Positions 34,370-43,235 of a stretch of 64,000 nt of DNA are shown piece by piece. How positions within the stretch are numbered: position 1 is the first letter of the stretch; every line of letters begins with the position of its first letter. Position numbers and translations under genes: made by a program. Location: NCBI RefSeq assembly GCF_014196805.1, contig NZ_JACIEI010000002.1:186001-250000 (forward strand), in the 5' to 3' direction. The notes under the pieces are model-generated. The model saw only the letters and a program-made list of their open reading frames with translations, was not told the origin of the DNA and searched no databases. This DNA is from Sulfitobacter undariae (GTDB lineage Bacteria > Pseudomonadota > Alphaproteobacteria > Rhodobacterales > Rhodobacteraceae).

Positions 34370-36262
34370 TTAACCCGTGGCGACGCCGACAGTTTGCATG
34401 GCTGCTTTTATCTCGTCCAGAATGGCGGGGTCATCGATGGTTGCCGGCATTTTGAAAGGTTCATTGTCGGCAATCTTGACCATTGTTGCGCGCAGGATTT
34501 TGCCCGAACGGGTTTTGGGCAAGCGGTCGACGACCGTGGCGAGCTTGAATGCGGCCACGGGGCCGATTTGATCGCGCACCAGCTTCACGCATTCAGACGC
34601 AATTTCGCTGTGGGGGCGATCTACGCCTTTGGTCAGGCAGAGAAACCCCATGGGCGCTTGGCCTTTGAGAGGGTCGGAAATGCCGATTACGGCACATTCG
34701 GCAACATCGGGGTGGTTTGCCAGTACTTCTTCCATTGCACCTGTGGACAGGCGGTGGCCCGCGACGTTGATCACATCATCCGTGCGCGCCATGATGTACA
34801 GATACCCATCCTCGTCGATCATACCGGCATCACCGGTTTCATAATAACCGGGGAAATGGGTCAGATAGCTTGTGATAAAGCGCTCTTGGGCGTTCCACAG
34901 GGTGGGTAATGTACCGGGGGGCAGGGGCAACTTAATGGCAATTGACCCCAATTCACCTGTTGGCATCGGGTGGCCTGCTTCGTCCAGAATTTCTATGTTA
35001 TATCCGGGCATTGGCACGGTCGGAGACCCGATTTTGACTGGCAGTGTCTCAAGCCCCGCGGGGTTGCCCGCGATGGTTGATCCGGTTTCCGTCTGCCACC
35101 AATGGTCGTAAACGGGTTTGCCCATCACATCTTGCGCCCACACGATCGTATCAGGATCGGCACGTTCGCCTGCCAGATAGAGGGCGCTTAGGCATGAGAT
35201 ATCGTATTTCTTTAGTTCCAGCGCTTTGGGGTCTTCGCGTTTGATGGCGCGTATGGCGGTGGGCGCGGTGAAGAAGCTGCGCACATTATGTTCCGAGATC
35301 ACACGCCAGAACGTTCCCGCATCGGGGGTGCCAACCGGTTTGCCCTCAAACACAACGGTGGTGTTGCCATGGATCAGCGGGCCATAGGCGATATAGCTAT
35401 GCCCCACGACCCAGCCGACATCGGAGGCGGCCCAGAACACATCACCCGGATCGACGTTATAGATGTTTTTCATGGTCCAGTTCAGCGCAACAAGGTGGCC
35501 TGCGGTGTGACGCACCACGCCTTTGGGAGCACCCGTGGTGCCTGACGTATACAGAATATAGGCAGGGTGGTTCCCCGCGACGGGCACGCAAGCGGCAGGG
35601 GTGCCAAGGGCAATTGCGGCGTTCCATTCCAGATCACGGCCTTCAACCAGCGTGCAAATCTCTTGCTCGCGTTGCAGGATGATACAGCACCCGGGCTTGT
35701 GGTTTGATTGCGCGATGGCCTCATCCAGCAGGGGTTTATAATGCACAACGCGGTTCGGCTCTAACCCGCAGGAGGCGGCGATGATCGCTTTGGGGGTGCA
35801 ATCATCGATCCGCACGGCCAGTTCGTGGGCTGCGAAGCCACCAAACACCACTGAATGTACCGCGCCGATTCGGGCGCAGGCCAGCATCGCCTCAATGGCT
35901 TGGGGAACCATGGGCATATAGATAATAACGCGGTCGCCTTTGGTCACGCCTTGGGCCACAAGGGCCCCTGCGAGGGCGGCAACGCGGGTTTGCAACTGGG
36001 CAAAGGTGATTGTTTCTTTGGTGTCGGTGACGGGGCTGTCATAGATGATGGCGGCCTGATCGGCGCGGCCGTTTTCCACATGGCGGTCAACAGCGTTGTA
36101 GCAGCCGTTTACCGATGCGTCGGCGTACCATTCATACAGGTTGTTGCCTTTGTCAAAGAGCGCTTGCTGCGGCGCGGTAACCCAATCAATGGCCTGCGCT
36201 TGATCCAGCCAATAGGCCTCTGGATCGTCCTTGGCGGATTTGTAAACCTCTGCGTATCCCAT
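34370..36262 (-). CDS. prpE: Propionyl-CoA synthetase
   Basis: AMP-forming ligase making propionyl-CoA from propionate; 630 residues, as expected for PrpE. ATP motif YTSGTTGAPKGVVRHTAG, adenylate region DHWWQTETGSTI, hinge ARTDDVINVAGHRLSTG and the catalytic Lys segment KTRSGKILRATM are intact. ATG 36262 follows GGGAGGAG; the 14-codon longer frame is rejected. Stand-alone, without methylcitrate or propionyl-CoA carboxylase genes nearby. Confidence 0.93.
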   Translation of the reverse strand: MGYAEVYKSAKDDPEAYWLDQAQAIDWVTAPQQALFDKGNNLYEWYADASVNGCYNAVDRHVENGRADQAAIIYDSPVTDTKETITFAQLQTRVAALAGALVAQGVTKGDRVIIYMPMVPQAIEAMLACARIGAVHSVVFGGFAAHELAVRIDDCTPKAIIAASCGLEPNRVVHYKPLLDEAIAQSNHKPGCCIILQREQEICTLVEGRDLEWNAAIALGTPAACVPVAGNHPAYILYTSGTTGAPKGVVRHTAGHLVALNWTMKNIYNVDPGDVFWAASDVGWVVGHSYIAYGPLIHGNTTVVFEGKPVGTPDAGTFWRVISEHNVRSFFTAPTAIRAIKREDPKALELKKYDISCLSALYLAGERADPDTIVWAQDVMGKPVYDHWWQTETGSTIAGNPAGLETLPVKIGSPTVPMPGYNIEILDEAGHPMPTGELGSIAIKLPLPPGTLPTLWNAQERFITSYLTHFPGYYETGDAGMIDEDGYLYIMARTDDVINVAGHRLSTGAMEEVLANHPDVAECAVIGISDPLKGQAPMGFLCLTKGVDRPHSEIASECVKLVRDQIGPVAAFKLATVVDRLPKTRSGKILRATMVKIADNEPFKMPATIDDPAILDEIKAAMQTVGVATG

Positions 36263-36345
36263 GTATGCTCCTCCCGAGTATTGAAGAAAGCCTAAGCTTT
36301 GCAACGGGGTGGGGGCAAGTAGAATGCAGGGGGGCTCGGTGATTG

Positions 36346-36363
36346 GTGTAAAGGCGTTTACAC
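36346..36363. promoter_or_regulatory. Palindrome upstream of prpE
   Basis: GTGTAAA and TTTACAC (7-bp arms) around GGCG, 84 bases upstream of the prpE start and ~115 before the divergent lipoprotein gene. Candidate operator; the regulator is unknown. Confidence 0.4.
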
Positions 36364-36479
36364 AGAGATTTCTGGGAGCGGGCTGAAATCAGGTTGAAGC
36401 CAAGGGTTAATGCTGTCAGATTTCACGGGTTGGGCCAGAAATGGCCATTTATTTAATTAGTTCCTTTGGGGGGAATGTT

Positions 36480-36947
36480 ATGAAGAAAACACTTGGATTT
36501 TTAGTTGCTGCTGGATTGTTGGTGTCGGCTTGTACGCAGGCGGTTTATCCTGAAGATGTATTGGCGGGTGATGCGTTGAAAAAGCGTTTGACCAATACAC
36601 AATTGGTGCTGCGCCCTGTCAGCGACACCAAGCCGCGCAAAGGCGCGCCTACGAAATTCATCGTCAATATGTTGTTGGCTGGTGAATCCACTTGGGAAGT
36701 AAATGGCAGCTATCCTCGCAAGTCGCTGAGTGAGTGGACAGTCCGCGGAAACCAAGTTTGTCTGGATGACCCGAATCGCCGATTCTATGAAGAACGCCGC
36801 CGCAAGGCCGGTCAGAAAGTTACCAAGCGCGCGAAAAATGCCAATTGCGGTGTGATTGCGATCAAGGGTGATCGGGTTACCCTGTATCCGCCCCAGCGTG
36901 CCTACGGGTCCAAGATTGTTTACACTGGAACGATCAGCAAGCTGTAA
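36480..36947 (+). CDS. Uncharacterised lipoprotein
   Basis: 155 residues with a lipoprotein signal, MKKTLGFLVAAGLLVSACTQ, lipobox VSAC, so likely anchored in the envelope by Lgt. The mature part contains FIVNMLLAGESTWEVNGSY and C-terminal Cys residues (NQVCLDDP, KNANCGVIAI) that could form a disulfide. No family recognised. ATG 36480 is used over the earlier in-frame codon because it begins the signal peptide. Followed by a strong terminator. Confidence 0.72.
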   Translation: MKKTLGFLVAAGLLVSACTQAVYPEDVLAGDALKKRLTNTQLVLRPVSDTKPRKGAPTKFIVNMLLAGESTWEVNGSYPRKSLSEWTVRGNQVCLDDPNRRFYEERRRKAGQKVTKRAKNANCGVIAIKGDRVTLYPPQRAYGSKIVYTGTISKL

Positions 36948-36965
36948 GTCTGATTGCGCATGATT

Positions 36966-36999
36966 AAAGGGCCGCACCCGTTTGGGGATGCGGCCCTTT
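36966..36999. terminator. Bidirectional terminator between lipoprotein gene and maeB
   Basis: AAAGGGCCGCA pairs with TGCGGCCCTTT, with CCC/GGG inside and T/A runs on both sides. Confidence 0.88.
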
Positions 37000-37005
37000 T
37001 TACGT

Positions 37006-39279
37006 TTAGCCGTATTCGGCCACAGGTGTCCCTGCGATGGCTGCCATGTTCAACAGGCCGCGTGCGGTGATCGAGGGCGATACCACATGTGCGCGGTTGC
37101 CCATACCCATCAGGATCGGGCCAACCTCTAGACCGCCGCCTTTCATTTTCAAGATGTTACGCACGCCAGATGCCGCATCAGCATGGGCAAATACCAACAC
37201 GTTTGCAGGGCCAGTCATCCGATTGTCAGGGAACAAGCGCGCCCGCAGCGCAGGGTCTAGGGCGGTGTCGATGTTCATTTCGCCTTCATAGCAGAAATCA
37301 TGATCACCCGCGTCCAGAATTTGGATCGCTTTGCGCAGACGGCTGCCTGATCCTTCGCCTTGGTTGCCGAACTGGCTCTGTGAGCACATTGCGACATTGG
37401 GGGTCAGGCCAAAACGGCGCACGTGGCGGGCAGCGCCAATGGCGATTTCAGCCAGTTGTTCGGGTGTGGGGTGTTGATGCACTTGGGTATCAGCGATGAA
37501 CAAGGGGCCATCTTCTAGGATCATAAGCGAAAGTGACCCATGCGCACGGGCGCCATCACGGCCTAACACTTGCTCGATATAGTTCAGGTGCCAGCGGGTT
37601 TCACCGAAGGTGCCACAAATCAGGCTGTCTGCCTCGTTGCGGTGGACCATGACGGCGCCAATTGCCGTGGTGTTGGTGCGCATGATGGCGCGGGCAATCG
37701 CGGGGGAAACGCCGCGCCGCGCCAGCAGGTGGTGATAGGTTTCCCAGTAATCGCGGTAACGCGGATCGTTTTCAGGGTTCACGATGTCCACATCCCTACC
37801 CAGCTTGAGCGACAGGCCTGCTTTCTCCATTCGCCGTTCAATTACTTCGGGACGACCGATTAGAATGGGGCGTTCTGTGGTTTCTTCCAGCATGGCTTGT
37901 GCGCAGCGCAACACGCGTTCATCTTCACCCTCGGCAAAGACGATGCGGCGCGGTGATGTCCGCGCTGCTTGGAACACAGGGCGCATCAACAGCGCTGATT
38001 TGAACACTGATCCGTCAAGGGCCGCTTTGTAAGCTTCCATATCCTCAATCGGGCGGGTGGCGACGCCTGTTTCCATCGCAGCACGGGCCACAGCAGAAGA
38101 AACGATGCCAACAAGGCGGGGATCAAAGGGTTTGGGGATAAGGTAATCGGCGCCAAACGTCATTTGCTCGCCTTGATAGGCGGCGGCAGCTTCGGCTGAA
38201 GTTGTCTCGCGTGCCAGTGCGGCGATGCCTTCAATACAGGCGATCTTCATCTCGTCGTTGATGGTGGTCGCACCCACATCCAACGCGCCACGGAAGATAA
38301 ACGGGAAACACAGCACGTTATTCACTTGGTTCGGAAAGTCGGAGCGTCCTGTCGCGATGATTGCATCGGGGGCCACCGCACGCGCCGCGTCTGGCATGAT
38401 TTCGGGCGTTGGGTTGGCCAGCGCAAAAATAATCGGGCGTGACGCCATTTTGGCGACCATTTCAGGGGTCAACACATTCGGGCCGGACAGACCCAGAAAC
38501 AGGTCAGCGTCGGGGATCACATCATCCAGCGTGCGCAGATCGGTTTTTTGGGCATATTCGGATTTGATCGGGTTCATATCCTCAACACGGCCTTCATAGA
38601 CCACACCATGAATGTCACACAGCCAGACGTTTTCGCGTTTCACACCCAGCTTGAGCAGCATGTTCAGGCAGGCAATCCCCGCCGCGCCGCCGCCGGTTGA
38701 GACGATTTTGATATCTTCGAATTTCTTCCCCGCAACCAGCAGCGCATTTGTAGCGGCAGCACCAACAACAATCGCTGTGCCGTGTTGATCATCGTGAAAA
38801 ACGGGGATGTTCATCCGCTCGTTGCAGATGCGCTCAACCGTAAAGCAATCTGGCGCTTTGATGTCTTCGAGGTTGATCGCGCCAAATGACGGTTCCAATG
38901 CGCAAACGATTTCCGCGAGCTTTTCTGGATCGGTCTGGTCTACTTCGATGTCAAAGCAGTCAATGTTCGCGAATTTTTTGAACAGAACGGCCTTACCCTC
39001 CATTACGGGTTTGGAGGCCAGTGCGCCGATGTTCCCCAAGCCTAAAACCGCCGTGCCGTTGGTGACAACCGCCACCAGATTGGCGCGTGATGTGTAGAGG
39101 GCCGCGGTGGAAGGGTCTTTTTTGATCTCTAAACAAGCCTCGGCCACGCCGGGGCTATAAGCAAGAGACAGATCGCGGCCGTTTGCCAAAGGCTTGGTGG
39201 CTCGAACCTCAAGTTTGCCGGGCTTTGGGTAGGCGTGATAATCAAGTGCGGCTTGACGGGAATTAGGGTGTTCAGTCAT
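37006..39279 (-). CDS. maeB: NADP-dependent malic enzyme with phosphotransacetylase-like domain
   Basis: Decarboxylates malate to pyruvate with NADP reduction. 757 residues: malic domain (LSLAYSPGVAEACLEI; FHDDQHGTAIVVGAAA), Rossmann part (STGGGAAGIACLNMLLKLG) to about residue 430, then a PTA-like domain (RIVFAEGEDERVLRCAQ on). This MaeB architecture is common in proteobacteria; the PTA part is usually regulatory and lacks activity. Divergent from the nucleoside salvage operon. Confidence 0.95.
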   Translation of the reverse strand: MTEHPNSRQAALDYHAYPKPGKLEVRATKPLANGRDLSLAYSPGVAEACLEIKKDPSTAALYTSRANLVAVVTNGTAVLGLGNIGALASKPVMEGKAVLFKKFANIDCFDIEVDQTDPEKLAEIVCALEPSFGAINLEDIKAPDCFTVERICNERMNIPVFHDDQHGTAIVVGAAATNALLVAGKKFEDIKIVSTGGGAAGIACLNMLLKLGVKRENVWLCDIHGVVYEGRVEDMNPIKSEYAQKTDLRTLDDVIPDADLFLGLSGPNVLTPEMVAKMASRPIIFALANPTPEIMPDAARAVAPDAIIATGRSDFPNQVNNVLCFPFIFRGALDVGATTINDEMKIACIEGIAALARETTSAEAAAAYQGEQMTFGADYLIPKPFDPRLVGIVSSAVARAAMETGVATRPIEDMEAYKAALDGSVFKSALLMRPVFQAARTSPRRIVFAEGEDERVLRCAQAMLEETTERPILIGRPEVIERRMEKAGLSLKLGRDVDIVNPENDPRYRDYWETYHHLLARRGVSPAIARAIMRTNTTAIGAVMVHRNEADSLICGTFGETRWHLNYIEQVLGRDGARAHGSLSLMILEDGPLFIADTQVHQHPTPEQLAEIAIGAARHVRRFGLTPNVAMCSQSQFGNQGEGSGSRLRKAIQILDAGDHDFCYEGEMNIDTALDPALRARLFPDNRMTGPANVLVFAHADAASGVRNILKMKGGGLEVGPILMGMGNRAHVVSPSITARGLLNMAAIAGTPVAEYG

Positions 39280-39502
39280 CGCAAACCTCGTGTTTTGGAA
39301 TTTAGTTTAGCATTAAACTATTGTGCGTAGAGTGCCAGTAAAGATTTTGGCCAAGTGAAAAGCCGCCAGTTATATTGTTGTTTAGGGGCTGTATTGTAAG
39401 AATAAGATTAATGTTCATACGGGGAAGCCTACAGCGTGAAAACCCGTCGCATCTTGGGATTTGCGGGGCTAGGGTGATGGGTAGGACCAGTAGGAGAATA
39501 AG

Positions 39503-39895
39503 ATGACGGATTTGCGACAAGCGGCGATAGACGTGCGTGAAAATGCCTATGCGCCCTATTCGGGTTTCAAAGTTGGGGCTGCAATACGGGGCGAATCCGG
39601 GGTGGTGTATCGTGGCTGTAACGTTGAAAATGTGGCCTACCCTGAGGGCACCTGTGCAGAGGCAGGCGCGATTGCGGCAATGATTGCTGCGGGCGAGACA
39701 TCATTTACCGAAGCCTATGTTGTGGCAGGGTCACCTTTGCCCGTTACGCCCTGTGGCGGGTGCCGTCAAAAACTGGCTGAATTTGGCAAAGGCGATGTGG
39801 CCGTGACCATGGCAACCGTAGCCGGTGCCGAGCAGGTCATGAGCATCGCTGATTTGTTGCCCGGTGCGTTCGACCCTTCGTTTCTGGGGGGCTAA
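39503..39895 (+). CDS. cdd: Cytidine deaminase
   Basis: Zinc enzyme converting cytidine and deoxycytidine to uridine forms; 130 residues, the short homotetrameric type. Substrate motif YAPYSGFKVGAAI, the catalytic CAEAGAIAAM segment (Cys-Ala-Glu) and the zinc PCGGCRQKL pair are visible. First gene of cdd-deoA-deoB-upp; its stop directly abuts the deoA start. Confidence 0.96.
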   Translation: MTDLRQAAIDVRENAYAPYSGFKVGAAIRGESGVVYRGCNVENVAYPEGTCAEAGAIAAMIAAGETSFTEAYVVAGSPLPVTPCGGCRQKLAEFGKGDVAVTMATVAGAEQVMSIADLLPGAFDPSFLGG

Positions 39896-41200
39896 ATGGA
39901 AGCGCGGAGTATTCTTGCCAAGCTGCGCCATGATGAACGGCTCAGCGCAGATGAGCTGACTTGGGTTGCTGGCGCATTGGCTGACCAAACCTTGAGCGCG
40001 GCACAAGCGGGTGCTTTTGCCATGGGGGTGTGCCGCAACGGGCTGGATGAAGCTGGCCGCGTGGCGCTGACGCGTGCCATGTGTGCATCAGGCCATGTGC
40101 TGACGTGGAATTTGGACAAGCCTGTGTTGGATAAACATTCCACAGGCGGTGTTGGCGATTGTGTGAGCCTTGTTCTGGCCCCTGCGCTGGCGGCGTGCGG
40201 TGCCTATGTGCCGATGATTTCGGGGCGTGGTTTGGGCCACACAGGCGGCACATTGGACAAGCTAGAGGCGATTCCCGGTGTTGGCGTGATGCTGGACGAA
40301 GCGCGCTTGCGGCAGGTTGTAGGCCAAGTGGGCTGTGCAATTGTTGGCGCGACAGGTGATATCGCCCCTGCGGATCGTCGTCTTTATGCGGTGCGCGATG
40401 TGACAGCGACGGTGGACAGTCTGGACTTGATCACCGCGTCGATCCTGTCCAAGAAGCTGGCGGCGGGGCTGGAAGGCTTGGTGCTGGACGTTAAGGTCGG
40501 CTCTGGTGCGTTTATGAAAGACATCGGCGCGGCGCGTGATTTGGCGCAGGCCTTGGTGAGTACTGCCAACGCTGCGGGATGCCCGACGCGGGCAATCATC
40601 AGCGATATGAGCCAACCTTTGGTTCCCAGCTTGGGCAATGCGTTGGAAGTGACCGAAGTCATGCGGGTGCTGGGCGGCGAACAAACCGGCGCAATGGTAG
40701 AGCTTTGCGGTGCGCTGGGCGGTGTCTTGCTGGCGGGGGCAGGGCTTGCCAAAAACGCAGATGCAGGCGCGGCGTTGATCAAAACCGCCATAGCGGATGG
40801 TCGCGCTGCCGAAAAATTCGGCGCGATGATTGCGGCGCTGGGCGGCCCTGTGCATTTTGTTGAGCAATGGCGGCGGTTCTTGCCAGAGGCGACTGTGGTG
40901 CGTGAGGTGATCGCGCATGAGGCAGGTATTGTGCAGGCTATTGATGGCGAGGCATTGGGCCTTGCTGTGGTGGCATTGGGCGGGGGACGCATGGTTGAAA
41001 CCGATCCTGTTGATCCGGCTGTTGGCTTGTCCGACGTGGTGCGCTTGGGGATGCGTGTGGAAAAAGGTCAGCCGCTGGCGGTTGTGCACGCCTCTCGTCT
41101 TACGCAAGCGGACAAGGCTGTGGCCGCTGTGCGTGCGGCGATAACGCTGGGCGGCGGTGCACTCACACCCCCTGACCTGATTGTGGAGACTGTAGGCTGA
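39896..41200 (+). CDS. deoA: Thymidine phosphorylase
   Basis: Phosphorolysis of thymidine to thymine and 2-deoxyribose 1-phosphate; 434 residues. The signature KHSTGGVGDCVSLVLAPALA and SGRGLGHTGGTLDKLEAIPG are intact, as is SILSKKLAAGLEGLVLDVKV. It is adjacent to cdd (TAAATG) and overlaps deoB by one base (TGATG). Its sugar product is passed to DeoB. Confidence 0.96.
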   Translation: MEARSILAKLRHDERLSADELTWVAGALADQTLSAAQAGAFAMGVCRNGLDEAGRVALTRAMCASGHVLTWNLDKPVLDKHSTGGVGDCVSLVLAPALAACGAYVPMISGRGLGHTGGTLDKLEAIPGVGVMLDEARLRQVVGQVGCAIVGATGDIAPADRRLYAVRDVTATVDSLDLITASILSKKLAAGLEGLVLDVKVGSGAFMKDIGAARDLAQALVSTANAAGCPTRAIISDMSQPLVPSLGNALEVTEVMRVLGGEQTGAMVELCGALGGVLLAGAGLAKNADAGAALIKTAIADGRAAEKFGAMIAALGGPVHFVEQWRRFLPEATVVREVIAHEAGIVQAIDGEALGLAVVALGGGRMVETDPVDPAVGLSDVVRLGMRVEKGQPLAVVHASRLTQADKAVAAVRAAITLGGGALTPPDLIVETVG

Positions 41201-42390
41201 TGGCACGTGCGTTTCTGGTGGTGATGGATTCTGTAGGCATCGGCGGTGCGCCTGATGCTGATACGTTCTTTAACGGCGATGTGCCTGATACGGGCGCAAA
41301 CACGCTGGGCCACATCGCGCAGGCCTGCGCCGATGGGCAGGCCGAGGAGGGCCGCAGCGGCCCCTTGTACGTGCCCGTTTTGGCGTCTTTGGGGCTGGGC
41401 GCCGCGGTAAAAGCGGCGAGTGGCTTGGACCTGCCATCATTGGATGCGCCCCTTGCGGGTATGTGGGGCACTGCAACAGAAGTGTCACGCGGCAAAGACA
41501 CGCCTTCGGGGCATTGGGAATTGGCGGGCCTGCCCGTGCCGCGGGAGTGGCATTATTTTGAGCGGACTGAAGGGTCGTTTGATGCGGATTTGATTGCGCA
41601 GGTCTGCGCGGCGGCGGGAACCGCTGGAATCCTTGGCAATTGTCACGCGCCCGGCACCGCGATTATTGAGGCACAAGGCACTGAGCATATGCGTAGCGAT
41701 TGGCCCATTTGTTATACGTCTGCGGATAGCGTGTTCCAGATCGCCGCACATGAAGAGACATTCGGGTTGCAGCGGTTGCTGAAGCTCTGTGAGGACTTGG
41801 CTCCTATTCTGCACAAGATGCGCGTGGGGCGGGTGATTGCACGGCCCTTCGTCGGCAACGCTGAGGCGGGATTTGTCCGAACGCCAAACAGGCGGGATTA
41901 CGCGATTATGCCGCCTAAACCCGTTCTCAGCAATTGGGTGCAGGACGCAGGCTGGGCCAGTTTTGCGGTAGGTAAAATCGGCGATATCTTCTCCATGCAA
42001 GGTTTTGACGAGGTGCGCAAAGGTCCCGACGCGCAGTTGATGGGGCATCTGGGGGATTTGGTGCGGGATGCACCTGATGGTGCCTTTACCTTTGCCAATT
42101 TCGTGGAATTCGACAGCCTCTATGGCCACCGCCGCGATGTGTCGGGGTATGCCCGCGCGTTAGAGTGGTTTGACGCTACAATTGGCAAGCTGATCACGCA
42201 AATGCGTGAAGGGGATATCATGGTGTTGACTGCTGACCATGGCAACGATCCTACATGGATCGGCACCGATCACACCCGTGAACGTGTGCCTGTTTTGGTG
42301 GCTGGTAAGGGTGTAGGATCGCTGGGGCAGGTCGGATTTGTGGATGTGGCGGCTTTTGTTGCGGCGCATCTGGGGGTAAAGGTTCCTTAA
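41200..42390 (+). CDS. deoB: Phosphopentomutase
   Basis: Alkaline phosphatase-superfamily metalloenzyme moving phosphate from C1 to C5 of (deoxy)ribose; 396 residues. DSVGIGGAPDADTF at the N-terminus binds metal, and the C-terminal TADHGNDPTWIGTDHTRE completes the site; SRGKDTPSGHWE is the phosphorylated-residue region. Coupled to deoA by a one-base overlap and followed after 18 bases by upp. Confidence 0.96.
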   Translation: MARAFLVVMDSVGIGGAPDADTFFNGDVPDTGANTLGHIAQACADGQAEEGRSGPLYVPVLASLGLGAAVKAASGLDLPSLDAPLAGMWGTATEVSRGKDTPSGHWELAGLPVPREWHYFERTEGSFDADLIAQVCAAAGTAGILGNCHAPGTAIIEAQGTEHMRSDWPICYTSADSVFQIAAHEETFGLQRLLKLCEDLAPILHKMRVGRVIARPFVGNAEAGFVRTPNRRDYAIMPPKPVLSNWVQDAGWASFAVGKIGDIFSMQGFDEVRKGPDAQLMGHLGDLVRDAPDGAFTFANFVEFDSLYGHRRDVSGYARALEWFDATIGKLITQMREGDIMVLTADHGNDPTWIGTDHTRERVPVLVAGKGVGSLGQVGFVDVAAFVAAHLGVKVP

Positions 42391-42408
42391 TCAAACAAGG
42401 AGCCGGAC

Positions 42409-43044
42409 ATGAGCGATCAACATTTGACCGTAGTGGATCACCCGCTAGTACAGCACAAACTGACCATTATGCGCGACAAAGACACGCCGACAGCCGTATT
42501 TCGCCAGTTGCTGCGCGAAATCAGCCAGTTGTTGGCCTATGAAGTCACGCGCAATCTGGCGATGACAACCAAACAGGTTGAAACGCCGATGGAGGTTATG
42601 GATGCCCCCACGCTGGACGGTAAGAAACTGGCATTGATCAGCATTCTGCGCGCTGGCAATGGTCTGCTAGACGGTGTGTTAGAGTTGATCCCCTCTGCCC
42701 GTGTTGGTTTTGTTGGCCTGTACCGCGACGAAGAGACGCTACAGCCGGTTCAGTATTACTTTAAGGTGCCTGAGGGGTTGGATGACCGTCTGGTTATTGC
42801 TGTGGACCCGATGTTGGCGACAGGCAATTCATCGGTTGCAGCAATCGACCTGCTTAAAGACGCGGGCGCGACCAATATTATTTTCCTGTGCTTGCTGGCC
42901 TCACCCGAAGGGGTGGCGCGTATGAAAGAAGCGCATCCAGACGTGCCAATTGTGACGGCGTCGTTGGATGCAGGGTTGAATGAACTTGGCTATATTATGC
43001 CTGGTTTGGGTGACGCGGGTGACCGAATGTTTGGCACCAAGTAA
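42409..43044 (+). CDS. upp: Uracil phosphoribosyltransferase
   Basis: Forms UMP from uracil and PRPP; 211 residues. [20 protein letters not shown] and the PRPP loop [20 protein letters not shown] are diagnostic, and the uracil-binding tail [18 protein letters not shown] is complete. Last gene of the salvage operon, which turns cytidine, uridine-type bases and thymidine into usable nucleotides and pentose phosphates. Confidence 0.97.
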   Translation: MSDQHLTVVDHPLVQHKLTIMRDKDTPTAVFRQLLREISQLLAYEVTRNLAMTTKQVETPMEVMDAPTLDGKKLALISILRAGNGLLDGVLELIPSARVGFVGLYRDEETLQPVQYYFKVPEGLDDRLVIAVDPMLATGNSSVAAIDLLKDAGATNIIFLCLLASPEGVARMKEAHPDVPIVTASLDAGLNELGYIMPGLGDAGDRMFGTK

Positions 43045-43066
43045 GCGATCCGCAGGCCAAAACAAG

Positions 43067-43096
43067 ATTGTGGTGCGCCTTGGCGTGCACCACAAT
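43067..43096 (+). terminator. Hairpin after upp
   Basis: Perfect 10-bp stem ATTGTGGTGC / GCACCACAAT with a 10-base loop, 22 bases past the upp stop. There is no long T-tract, so it may work as a 3'-stabilising hairpin as well. Confidence 0.6.
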
Positions 43097-43211
43097 AGAG
43101 CGCTAGTGTCCTCAGGGGCATAATTTCCATAACATTAAGGGATTTTGCGCGCTTTTTTCGACTTATTTTCGACGCTAGCGCTTTACTCTGCGTCCTGTTC
43201 TTGACATTCTA

Positions 43212-43225
43212 ACACAATATTGTGT
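43212..43225. promoter_or_regulatory. 14-bp palindrome upstream of SPOR gene
   Basis: ACACAATATTGTGT is a perfect palindrome ending 10 bases before the ATG, with TTGACA directly upstream at 43201. Candidate operator, or part of a promoter. Confidence 0.35.
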
Positions 43226-43235
43226 GGGGGCATGG

